Shown here: in pieces, positions 7,608-14,853 of the stretch | How the letters are laid out: each line of letters opens with the position of its first letter | Numbering within the stretch: the first letter of the stretch is position 1 | DNA from: an uncultured Porphyromonas sp. | Lineage (GTDB): Bacteria > Bacteroidota > Bacteroidia > Bacteroidales > Porphyromonadaceae | DNA length: 19,289 nt | Direction of reading: 5' to 3' | NCBI GenBank assembly: GCA_902490315.1 | Contig: CABUDK010000023.1 | Span: 1 to 19,289 of the forward strand | Notes under the pieces: model-generated | What the model saw: only the letters and a program-made list of their open reading frames with translations | Database searches by the model: none | What the model was told of the DNA's origin: nothing | Made by a program: the position numbers and the translations under genes

Positions 7608-8213
7608 ATGCAACACACGATACTTATCATCGAGCCTCACAAGCTCCTCGCTTATGGCTTGCAACTAGCACTACGTAGAGGCTTCCCCGACTCTTCCGTG
7701 CAGCTATGCGTGGATCTACTCGATCTAGATGCGCTGAGGCAGCATATCACATTCATAGCACCAGACATAATCATCGCCAACCCGCTCCTGACGGGGATAC
7801 AGTATCACGCCGAGCTACTCACCGCAGGCAAGGAGCCTACCATCGTCGCGATCAATCACAACTTGCTTCCAGAGGATCTCTATAAAGGTTATAGCTTCGT
7901 CTGCTTACCGACGGTCGAACCACAGAGCTTGATACAGCAGATACAAGAGGCTGAGCAACCTGAAGTCGAGGAGGCGGAGAGCACTGATTCGAAGCAGACA
8001 CCCCTCTCGCAGCGTGAGTGCGAGGTGGTCACATGGGTGGCTCGGGGACTGACCAATAAGGAGATCGCAGATGTGCTCCATCTCTCGCCACACACGGTCG
8101 TGACACACCGACGCAACATCGCTGCCAAGCTAGACATTCACTCGCCCAGTGGTCTGACAATCTACGCTCTGATGAACAATCTGATCTCCATGGAGGAGGC
8201 CAAGGGGATCTGA
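7608..8213 (+). CDS. LuxR/FixJ-type regulator with degenerate receiver domain
   Basis: 201 residues. The C-terminal domain (about 131-195) is a clear LuxR/FixJ helix-turn-helix: LSQRECEVVTWVARGLTNKE, then IADVLHLSPHTVVTHRRNI. The N-terminal 115 residues have the outline of a response-regulator receiver (ILIIEPHKLLAYGL; PDIIIANPLLTG), but the key residues are wrong. The phosphoacceptor aspartate position is N58, the acidic pocket is E9-P10 instead of two acidic residues, and the conserved lysine near 105 is not found. Phosphorylation by a histidine kinase is therefore unlikely; control by the neighbouring hemerythrin protein, a ligand or expression level is possible. It starts 13 bases after the hemerythrin stop. 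No sensor kinase is nearby. Confidence 0.87.
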   Translation: MQHTILIIEPHKLLAYGLQLALRRGFPDSSVQLCVDLLDLDALRQHITFIAPDIIIANPLLTGIQYHAELLTAGKEPTIVAINHNLLPEDLYKGYSFVCLPTVEPQSLIQQIQEAEQPEVEEAESTDSKQTPLSQRECEVVTWVARGLTNKEIADVLHLSPHTVVTHRRNIAAKLDIHSPSGLTIYALMNNLISMEEAKGI

Positions 8214-8322
8214 CGCTAGTCGACGAGCCGTCCCTTGTCTTGCGACTAAACTGTATGGTCGCGCTTAATCTGATTATGAAGCGTCGGTGCTAGTATAGGA
8301 TACGCTTTATTGCTCTATTTCG

Positions 8323-8330
8323 TACCTTTG
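8323..8330 (+). promoter_or_regulatory. -7 element for the pyrE operon
   Basis: TACCTTTG, a full match to TAnnTTTG, 27 bases ahead of the pyrE start. No convincing -33 element is seen. Confidence 0.6.
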
Positions 8331-8357
8331 TGGCATATCTAAGATACTTATCTTCTT

Positions 8358-9014
8358 ATGACCTCAAAAGATTCAGATCAGATACGCTCCATCGCACAGT
8401 CGGTAGCTCATCGTTTGCTAGCTATTCAGGCTGTCGAGCTTCGTCCAGACGCACCCTTTACATGGGCCTCTGGGTGGCTTAGCCCTATTTACTGTGACAA
8501 TCGCAAGACGCTCTCTTACCCCGAGCATCGCAGCTATATCAAGCAGGCCTTCGCACTCCAGGTGAGCGACCGCTACCCCGATGCTGAGGTGGTGGCTGGC
8601 GTTGCCACGGGAGCTATCTCGTGGGGAGCCTTGGTGGCAGACGAGCTGGGGCTGCCCTTCGTCTATGTACGCTCCTCGGCTAAGGATCATGGCAAGCAAA
8701 ACCTCATCGAGGGCTATCTACCCGAGGGAGCTCGTGTCGTAGTCATCGAGGATCTGATCTCTACGGGCGGCAGCAGTATGAAGGCTGTCGAGGCGCTGCA
8801 AGCAGCAGGAGCGCAGGTCGAGGGACTCATGGCGGTCTATACGCATGGCTTCGCTGAGGCCGAGGATCTCTTCGCCAAGGCTGGCGTAGAGATGCGCACC
8901 CTGACCGATTACAACGAAGTAATTCGCCAAGCGGTCTCTGCCGGTTACGTCTCTGAGCATGACCTAGAGATGCTTGCTCAGTGGCGCGAGAACCCGAGTC
9001 AGTGGGGACGCTAG
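8358..9014 (+). CDS. pyrE: Orotate phosphoribosyltransferase
   Basis: 218 residues, the usual size. It transfers ribose phosphate from PRPP to orotate to form OMP, the fifth step of de novo pyrimidine synthesis, in the cytoplasm as a dimer. The PRPP-binding motif VVVIEDLISTGGSS is at 127-140. The substrate region FTWASGWLSPIYCDNR (34-49), GVATGAISWG (81-90) and the flexible catalytic loop around RSSAKDHGKQNLIEG (105-119) are intact. It is the first gene of a close rightward group: the next gene starts 35 bases later. The start is supported by the promoter at 8323-8330. Confidence 0.95.
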   Translation: MTSKDSDQIRSIAQSVAHRLLAIQAVELRPDAPFTWASGWLSPIYCDNRKTLSYPEHRSYIKQAFALQVSDRYPDAEVVAGVATGAISWGALVADELGLPFVYVRSSAKDHGKQNLIEGYLPEGARVVVIEDLISTGGSSMKAVEALQAAGAQVEGLMAVYTHGFAEAEDLFAKAGVEMRTLTDYNEVIRQAVSAGYVSEHDLEMLAQWRENPSQWGR

Positions 9015-9049
9015 CATTTACGACATCTTAGCTTACACATCCCATTCCT

Positions 9050-9472
9050 ATGACGATACAAAGCCAACCCGTCGCCTCTACTTATAGCTGTGAGGCGATC
9101 TATCGTAAGATTAGCGACCTGACCAATCTTGAGGAGGTCCAGCAGCTCCTAGAGGAGAAGCAGGTCACGGTCTCCTCACTCAGTAGCGATCGCTGCGAGG
9201 TGCAGGCGCAGGTGATGATGTTCCCGGCAAATCTCGCGCTTGTTGTCTCGGAGCGTATCCCCACCGAGGAGGTGCGCTATCAGATCGAGCACGATATGAT
9301 GCCCGCCAATGTCTCCATACGACTGACTCCCCAAGAAGCTGGAGGTAGCACCTTAGTCGTCTCACTAGATGCCAAGCTCAATCCCTTTGTTGCTGGCATG
9401 GTACAGCCCCACCTAGAGGAGGCGGTGCAGTACATTGCCAATATGCTGGGGCAGATGCGCTACGACGCATAG
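9050..9472 (+). CDS. SRPBCC-family (START-like) small protein
   Basis: 140 residues, cytoplasmic, no signal peptide. The pattern, an N-terminal strand followed by the helical pair ISDLTNLEEVQQLLEEK, a run of strands and a long C-terminal helix PHLEEAVQYIANML, matches the small START/SRPBCC ligand-binding fold often annotated as polyketide cyclase-like. As I recall, a gene of this type commonly follows pyrE in Bacteroidota. The ligand and role are unknown; the hydrophobic cavity of this fold usually holds a lipid or aromatic compound. It lies 35 bases after pyrE and 26 before the next gene, so an operon is likely. Confidence 0.72.
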   Translation: MTIQSQPVASTYSCEAIYRKISDLTNLEEVQQLLEEKQVTVSSLSSDRCEVQAQVMMFPANLALVVSERIPTEEVRYQIEHDMMPANVSIRLTPQEAGGSTLVVSLDAKLNPFVAGMVQPHLEEAVQYIANMLGQMRYDA

Positions 9473-9498
9473 AGTCTAAAGCTAGAATCAGGACAAGG

Positions 9499-9969
9499 AT
9501 GAGGGGTATCCGCATAATGCTTTTATCGCTTATGACGCTCCTACTACTGGGGTGTCAAGGCGAGGTGCAGTACGCCACGCCCCTGCGTCCTATACACTAC
9601 CCGATATACTTCGGCAGTGCCGAGGGGCGTGCGCTCACTCCCGTCGGTGGTTACCTACGCATCACCAACCCCTCGACAGCAACGTCTGCCATTGGCTTCG
9701 GAGGCATCCTGGTCATTCACGGCTTCGCAGGGAGTGGTATGGCCGATTACTACTACGCCTACGACTTAGCCTGCCCTAAGGAGCTAGACCCTACGATCTC
9801 TCTGATGGTCAATGAAAAGCTCGAGGCGGTCTGCCCGAAGTGTCATAGTCGCTTTAGCATCGTATATGGCGGAGGGACGCCTGTCCAAGGACCTGCCCAA
9901 AGTCCGCTCCTGCCTTACCGTGTGCTACCCATCGATGGGGGTATACTGATCACCGCACCTGAACTATGA
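9499..9969 (+). CDS. Lipoprotein with Rieske-like fold and altered cluster ligands
   Basis: 156 residues. A lipoprotein signal ends in LLLLGC with C19 as the lipidated residue, so the protein sits on a periplasmic or outer membrane face. Residues 85-140 follow the Rieske [2Fe-2S] layout: YDLACPKE, then after the usual 17-residue gap VCPKCHSRF, then GGGTPVQGPAQSPLLPY. The ligands differ, however: the first box is C92-P-K94 instead of C-x-H, and the second is C112-P-K-C115-H116 instead of C-x-x-H. A normal Rieske cluster is doubtful; zinc, another cluster or none is possible. Its stop codon overlaps the start of the following porin gene (ATGA at 9966-9969), so the two are translationally coupled. 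Confidence 0.75.
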   Translation: MRGIRIMLLSLMTLLLLGCQGEVQYATPLRPIHYPIYFGSAEGRALTPVGGYLRITNPSTATSAIGFGGILVIHGFAGSGMADYYYAYDLACPKELDPTISLMVNEKLEAVCPKCHSRFSIVYGGGTPVQGPAQSPLLPYRVLPIDGGILITAPEL

Positions 9970-12017
9970 GTAAGCTAGTCCGACATACCCTTTGCCTCCT
10001 CTTCTTGTGGAGTCTCCTAGCGACAGCCGTCAGGGCGCAGTCTCGCTACGATTACGACATACCGCTACCCGCTTTTGATAAAGATCCCCACGAACTCATC
10101 TATCGTGGTGAGACGCTCCATAGCTATCTGATCAATCCCTATACGGGAGCGCTCTATGCGGCACGTCCCGATACGCTCAGCACGCTCTTTCACGATCAGG
10201 TGAAAGCGGAGAGCCGCTCCATCGTGATGGCTTACCTAGGCAACTTGAGGTCGCCTTGGATCGATATGGACTACTTCAACCGATTACGTCCGCAGCATCG
10301 CTTCCTCTACGATCAGACGCTCTCGGGCTTCGTGTGGGATGAGTCTAGGCGACTTTTCTACCGTACGAAGACTCCTTTCTCCAAGCTCTTCTACCAGCGC
10401 AATGGAGATGCGCAGAGACGTGAAGAGCAGTTTGACGGAACGATAGCGTTCAACCTCAGCAAGCGTCTAGCGATGGGGGCCGACTTCAACTACACCTACT
10501 CGCCAGGTTACTACATAGGCAACCGCACCAAGAGCTGTGACTACCGGCTCTTTGCTGCGCTGACCCTAGACCGCTACGAGGCGTATCTCTCGGGCGGGGG
10601 AAACTTCGCACGTATCACAGAGAATGGCGGTATCATGGCGGATGCCTATGTCAACGATCCTAAAAGGAGCCGATCTGGCAGACGTAATCTAGAGAGCCAC
10701 GAGATCCCGGTCCGTCAGGCGGAGCGTGTTTGGAACGGCATCGACGACGCGCACGTCTTCTTCTCGCATCGCTACAACTTTGGTTCCTATCGTTCTCGTA
10801 GCGCTAGTGACTCACTAACGATCTTTGGCGAGCATCGCACCGAAGCCGATACGATGCGCTTCGTGCCGATAGCTAGTGTGGGGCATATCTTGAGCTTTAC
10901 GCAAGGCATCCACCAGTATGTAAACCGTAACCAAGCCACTTGGGATCAGTATCCCAACCACTACTCCTACATGCACGAGGGCCCCTCTGGAGCGCTCGAC
11001 TCGCTCTATGTATTGCCAGAGGATAGTACCCGGCGGTGGCAGCTGAACAATAGCTTCGTCCTCTCGCTCCGTGAGGGCTTCAGATCGTGGGTCAAGTTTG
11101 GTCTGGAGGCTTACGTGCGGCTGGAAAACAAGTACTACTACAACCCCGACTCGATCTATCAGGAGAAGCCAGGATTTAGCACCATGGATGTAGTCGTGGG
11201 GGGACGTATAGCGCGCATGACTGGACGCTTGCTCAACTTTGATGCGCATCTCGAGAGTACCATCCTAGGCGAAAACATCGGCTCCGTACTGGCGCAAGGT
11301 GGTATCAGTACCTCATTTCGTCTCTGGAGCTTCCCCGTGGGATTGCGTGCCTGGGGCAACTTTGAGAATCGCCGCCCGGACTACTTCATACGGCACTTCC
11401 ACGGCACTTTTCACCGCTGGGATGTGGACTTCGGCTATGAACGCCGACTAGCCTTCGGCGGGCGACTCACGCTCGACAAGCTAGGCACCTCGCTGAGCGT
11501 CGAGACAGCGACCCTGCAGAATCAGCTCTACTGGACTTCGCAAGGGATCGTCGAGCAGTGCGCTGATCCGATACAGATCCTCTCGGCACGGCTGCTGCAT
11601 GGCTACAAGTGGGGTTGGCTCGCTTGGAGACTGCAAGCCCTCTACCAGCTCTCCACACGTCAGGAGGTGATGCCCCTGCCGACGCTAAGCCTCTACGGGG
11701 CGCTCTACACAGACTTCTTCTACGCTCGTGTCTTACGGGTTATGCTGGGCGTGGACTGTCGCTGGCATACACGATACCATGCTCCGTACTATGAGCCCGC
11801 GGTCATGCAGTTTATCAATCAGACGGAGACGATGTATGGCAACTTCCCCCATCTGAACGCATTCGTCAGCTTTCAGCTCAAGCGTGCGCGCTTCTTTGTC
11901 GAGTACTACAACATCGGCGACCTCTTTATTTCTCCCTCGGAGCGCTTCTCCGCAGCGCACTACCCAATCAATCCCCCCGTCATCCGCCTCGGCATCTCCC
12001 TCGACCTGAACAAGTGA
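9966..12017 (+). CDS. Putative outer-membrane beta-barrel porin (Porin_10-like)
   Basis: 683 residues. A signal peptide (1-24, cleavage near VRA|QS) is followed by a short N-terminal domain with HSYLINPYTGALYAARPDTL. Then comes a long series of amphipathic strands rich in Tyr, Phe, Arg and Gly that alternate in the manner of an outer-membrane barrel. Motifs such as FDGTIAFNLSKRLAMGADFN, FSHRYNFGSY and the end VIRLGISLDLNK with terminal hydrophobic strand fit the large Bacteroidota family annotated 'putative porin'. Transported solute unknown. The 4-base overlap with the Rieske-like lipoprotein suggests coupled synthesis and possibly a shared envelope role. It is the last gene of the pyrE group. 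Confidence 0.82.
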   Translation: MSKLVRHTLCLLFLWSLLATAVRAQSRYDYDIPLPAFDKDPHELIYRGETLHSYLINPYTGALYAARPDTLSTLFHDQVKAESRSIVMAYLGNLRSPWIDMDYFNRLRPQHRFLYDQTLSGFVWDESRRLFYRTKTPFSKLFYQRNGDAQRREEQFDGTIAFNLSKRLAMGADFNYTYSPGYYIGNRTKSCDYRLFAALTLDRYEAYLSGGGNFARITENGGIMADAYVNDPKRSRSGRRNLESHEIPVRQAERVWNGIDDAHVFFSHRYNFGSYRSRSASDSLTIFGEHRTEADTMRFVPIASVGHILSFTQGIHQYVNRNQATWDQYPNHYSYMHEGPSGALDSLYVLPEDSTRRWQLNNSFVLSLREGFRSWVKFGLEAYVRLENKYYYNPDSIYQEKPGFSTMDVVVGGRIARMTGRLLNFDAHLESTILGENIGSVLAQGGISTSFRLWSFPVGLRAWGNFENRRPDYFIRHFHGTFHRWDVDFGYERRLAFGGRLTLDKLGTSLSVETATLQNQLYWTSQGIVEQCADPIQILSARLLHGYKWGWLAWRLQALYQLSTRQEVMPLPTLSLYGALYTDFFYARVLRVMLGVDCRWHTRYHAPYYEPAVMQFINQTETMYGNFPHLNAFVSFQLKRARFFVEYYNIGDLFISPSERFSAAHYPINPPVIRLGISLDLNK

Positions 12018-12046
12018 TATCCACGTAAAGAATCGAGACGACGCCC

Positions 12047-12138
12047 TGTAGGGACGCACGGTCTGTGCGTCCGTCCCCGTTAAAACCACGATGCTGTAAC
12101 CTTTGATACAACGGACGCACAGACCGTGCGTCCCTACA
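12047..12138. repeat. Perfect 28-base inverted repeat, REP/MITE-like
   Basis: Arms at 12047-12074 and 12111-12138 are exact reverse complements, with a 36-base spacer. Each arm is itself a hairpin: GGACGCAC-GGTCT-GTGCGTCC on the left and its complement on the right. It lies 30 bases past the porin stop and could also act as a terminator. The nested design is that of a REP-type or miniature repeat. Confidence 0.85.
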
Positions 12139-12228
12139 TGTCGCTACACGTCTTGCGTTGACACAGCAATCTGTTTTGTATCGTGCTCTCTTTGTAGTAG
12201 ATACGAGTTCCAAAGTTGGTTCCTCTCT

Positions 12229-12338
12229 TGGAACTTTTTAGTTCCAAGAGAGGAATTCTTTAGTTCCAAGGCAGGAACTTTTTAGTTCCAGCGGAGGAAC
12301 TTTTTAGTTCCAGCGGAGGAACTTTTCGGTTCCAAGGG
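12229..12338. repeat. Five-copy 22-base tandem array of small palindromes
   Basis: Units at 12229-12250, 12251-12272, 12273-12294, 12295-12316 and 12317-12338, each exactly 22 bases. Units 3 and 4 are identical. The core is GGAACT-TTTT-AGTTCC, a 6-base inverted repeat with a 4-base loop, followed by a variable 6-base linker such as AGCGGA. A partial sixth copy starts at 12339. It lies directly upstream of the antiporter promoter. With the inverted repeat at 12047-12138 it fills most of the 431-base gap 12018-12448. Confidence 0.88.
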
Positions 12339-12349
12339 AGGAACCGTTC

Positions 12350-12377
12350 ATTGGACAGCTGTGATTTCGTATCTTTG
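12350..12377 (+). promoter_or_regulatory. Promoter of the antiporter-glgB operon
   Basis: Perfect -7 element TATCTTTG at 12370-12377, 71 bases ahead of the ATG, with ATTG at 12350-12353 as a slightly close -33 element (16-base spacer). It begins about 12 bases after the last full 22-base repeat. Confidence 0.6.
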
Positions 12378-12448
12378 TCCCGTAAGCAGAGACTGCTGGA
12401 GTGGTCTCGTCGCTACATTGACTGCATAACGAAATAGGTGTACCCTGA

Positions 12449-14851
12449 ATGAATACACATCAACGACAGCAAGCGTGGTGGCTCTACGGCGGGCTAATGC
12501 TCATCTTTGTGGCGCTCTTGTGGTGGGTCGCTGCTACTGACCAGGCTATGAGTGGCTCCTCGGAGGCTCTCGTCACGGCTCCTGTAGCTACGACTGAGTC
12601 TCTGAGCGAACTTCCTGAGGGGACTTCACTACCCCAGGGGGCTACGACCCTTTCGCCTGCGGGAGAGGCTTCACCGTGGCAATCGTTTGTCGCTTCGGTG
12701 CGCGCTCATGCCGCCTCAGACATAGGGATGCTGCTGATCCAGTTGGTCGTCATCCTGCTCGTGGTGCGTGTCGTGGGGTGGCTCTTCGCACGGTTGCGAC
12801 AGCCGACGGTCATCGGGGAGATCCTTGCTGGTATACTGCTCGGTCCGAGCCTGTTGGGAGCCGTATGGCCTGAAGCGATGGAGACGCTCTTCCCCGTACA
12901 CAGCTTGGGCAATCTAGAGCTACTCAGTCAGTTCGGACTGATCCTCTTCATGTTTACCATCGGTATGGAGCTGCGTATGAAAGACCTCAAGGGTCAGGCG
13001 CAGCAAGCTTTCATCATCAGTCAGTCGGGGATTATCTTTCCCTTTATCCTAGGCATCCTGCTCACTTATGGGCTCTATAGTCGCCCTGAGCTACTGAGCG
13101 AGGGGAGTAGCTTCTTGTCGCTCGCCCTCTTTGTGGGCATCTCGCTCAGCATCACCGCCTTCCCCGTCTTGGCGCGTATCATCCAGGAGCGCTCGCTCTC
13201 GCATAGTCACCTAGGACGCTTGGCGCTCTCGACCGCAGCCATGGGAGACATCGTGGCGTGGCTCATGCTGGCTGCCATCATGGCGGTCAGCCAGGGGGGA
13301 AGCTTCACGAGTGCCCTCTACAATATGCTCTTCCTCGCGCTCTATTTGGCGGTTATCTTTGGCATCTTGCGACCACTCTTCGGACTCCTCGGGAGACGCG
13401 TGAGACATCGTGAGGTGCTCTCCAAGTCGCTCATGGGGCTCATCTTCATCCTCCTTATGGCGAGCGCCTACTTCACCGAGATCATGAGTATGCACGCCCT
13501 CTTTGGTGCCTTCATGCTGGGGCTTGTCATGCCAGAGAACCTAGACTTCCGAGTGATTGTCAAGGAGAAAGTCGAGGATGTCGCCCTCCTGCTGCTCCTG
13601 CCGCTCTTCTTCGTTAGCTCAGGCTTGCGCACAGAGCTGGGCTTGGTCAATACGCCTCAGCTGTGGGGCCTCTTCCTGATCTGTACGCTTGTAGCGGTTA
13701 TTGGCAAAATGGGCGGCACCTACCTAGCGGCACGAAGCTGTGGCATACAGCGCCGCGAAAGCCTTTACCTAGGGGCTTATATGAACACCCGAGGGCTGAT
13801 GGAGCTGGTCGTACTGCGCATCGGACTGGACCTAGGAGTTCTCTCGCCGGTCCTCTTTACGATCCTCGTGATGATGACGCTCGTGACGACCATCATGACC
13901 GCTCCGACGCTACAACTGATCGACTGGCTCCTCAAGAAGAAAACACCGCAGAGCCTGGAGCACGCAGCAGGTCAAGTCCTCATCTCGTTTGGTCGTGCCG
14001 AGACGGGCGTGACGCTCTTAGAGTTCTTCCATAGGCTCTGTGGCGGCACCTCTCCACAAGTGGTTTGTACGCTGATGCACGTCACCACCGATACGGACAT
14101 TAGCACCATCGATGCGGACCACTACTACGCCAGTAGCTTTGCAGCGCCGATGGAGATGGCCAAGCAGCTAGACCTCTCCGTAGAGCGTAAGTATGAGATT
14201 GCGGAGTCGGTCCCTGAGGCGGTTCTCTCGCACGCTAATCATATCCAGAGCAACCTGCTCCTCCTCGGAGCGAGTGTCAACCTCTCACAAGACAAGAAAG
14301 ACCGCGATCTGGTAGCTTATAGCGATAAGCTAACCCGTCGGTGGAAAGTTGTGACTGGTCGTCGCCGCCAAGCGAAGAAAGAGCAGAGCTCGCACTCCTT
14401 TGAGGAGATTATCGCCACCTTTGCTCATGAAGCGCCTTGCTCGGTCGGTATCTATGTGGACAATGGCCAGACCCCGATAGCGCATCCGCTCGTGCTGATG
14501 CAGCGACCTGAGGATCGGGAGCTACTACTCGTTGCCGAGCAGGTGTCAGAGCGTGCCGATAGCCCGATCACGCTGATGCCCCTCTCGTCACATCTCGCCA
14601 AGCCTGAGACAGAGCTGACGGATCGTGTGTCGTGGAGCCGAGAGACCTTTGCTGAGCAGGTCGATCTGAGGGCTTACGACTTCGCGCTCATTGCTTACGA
14701 TGCGTGGGCAGCCCTCACGCCAGCACAGCAAGAGCTACTCCAGCAGTTGCCCTCTTACCTCATTCTAGACATTGACGAGGCGACCATCGAGTTGCCGACG
14801 ATACATCGTCCTACTACGGGAGCCGTCTCTTATCTTGGTAAAGTATCTTAA
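12449..14851 (+). CDS. CPA2-family cation/proton antiporter with soluble C-terminal domain
   Basis: 800 residues, inner membrane. A first membrane helix (about 12-29) and a Ser/Thr/Pro-rich linker (31-88) precede the Na+/H+ exchanger core (about 90-495). Core motifs include RQPTVIGEILAGILLGPSLL (117-136), the ion-site region STAAMGDIVAW with D267, FVSSGLRTELG and MNTRGLMEL (445-453). The last motif and the single Asp in GD are like plant CHX and yeast Kha1 antiporters, so K+/H+ or Na+/H+ exchange is likely. Residues 500-800 are soluble, with alternating strands and helices that resemble two universal-stress-protein-like halves, as in CHX proteins. The specific cation is not determinable. It ends 2 bases before the branching enzyme start, so both are one operon. 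Confidence 0.88.
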   Translation: MNTHQRQQAWWLYGGLMLIFVALLWWVAATDQAMSGSSEALVTAPVATTESLSELPEGTSLPQGATTLSPAGEASPWQSFVASVRAHAASDIGMLLIQLVVILLVVRVVGWLFARLRQPTVIGEILAGILLGPSLLGAVWPEAMETLFPVHSLGNLELLSQFGLILFMFTIGMELRMKDLKGQAQQAFIISQSGIIFPFILGILLTYGLYSRPELLSEGSSFLSLALFVGISLSITAFPVLARIIQERSLSHSHLGRLALSTAAMGDIVAWLMLAAIMAVSQGGSFTSALYNMLFLALYLAVIFGILRPLFGLLGRRVRHREVLSKSLMGLIFILLMASAYFTEIMSMHALFGAFMLGLVMPENLDFRVIVKEKVEDVALLLLLPLFFVSSGLRTELGLVNTPQLWGLFLICTLVAVIGKMGGTYLAARSCGIQRRESLYLGAYMNTRGLMELVVLRIGLDLGVLSPVLFTILVMMTLVTTIMTAPTLQLIDWLLKKKTPQSLEHAAGQVLISFGRAETGVTLLEFFHRLCGGTSPQVVCTLMHVTTDTDISTIDADHYYASSFAAPMEMAKQLDLSVERKYEIAESVPEAVLSHANHIQSNLLLLGASVNLSQDKKDRDLVAYSDKLTRRWKVVTGRRRQAKKEQSSHSFEEIIATFAHEAPCSVGIYVDNGQTPIAHPLVLMQRPEDRELLLVAEQVSERADSPITLMPLSSHLAKPETELTDRVSWSRETFAEQVDLRAYDFALIAYDAWAALTPAQQELLQQLPSYLILDIDEATIELPTIHRPTTGAVSYLGKVS

Positions 14852-14853
14852 CG

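Noticed and set aside
8217..8248. Terminator hairpin after the LuxR-type gene (TAGTCG / CGACTA)
   Set aside because: Only a 6-base stem with a 20-base loop and no T run.
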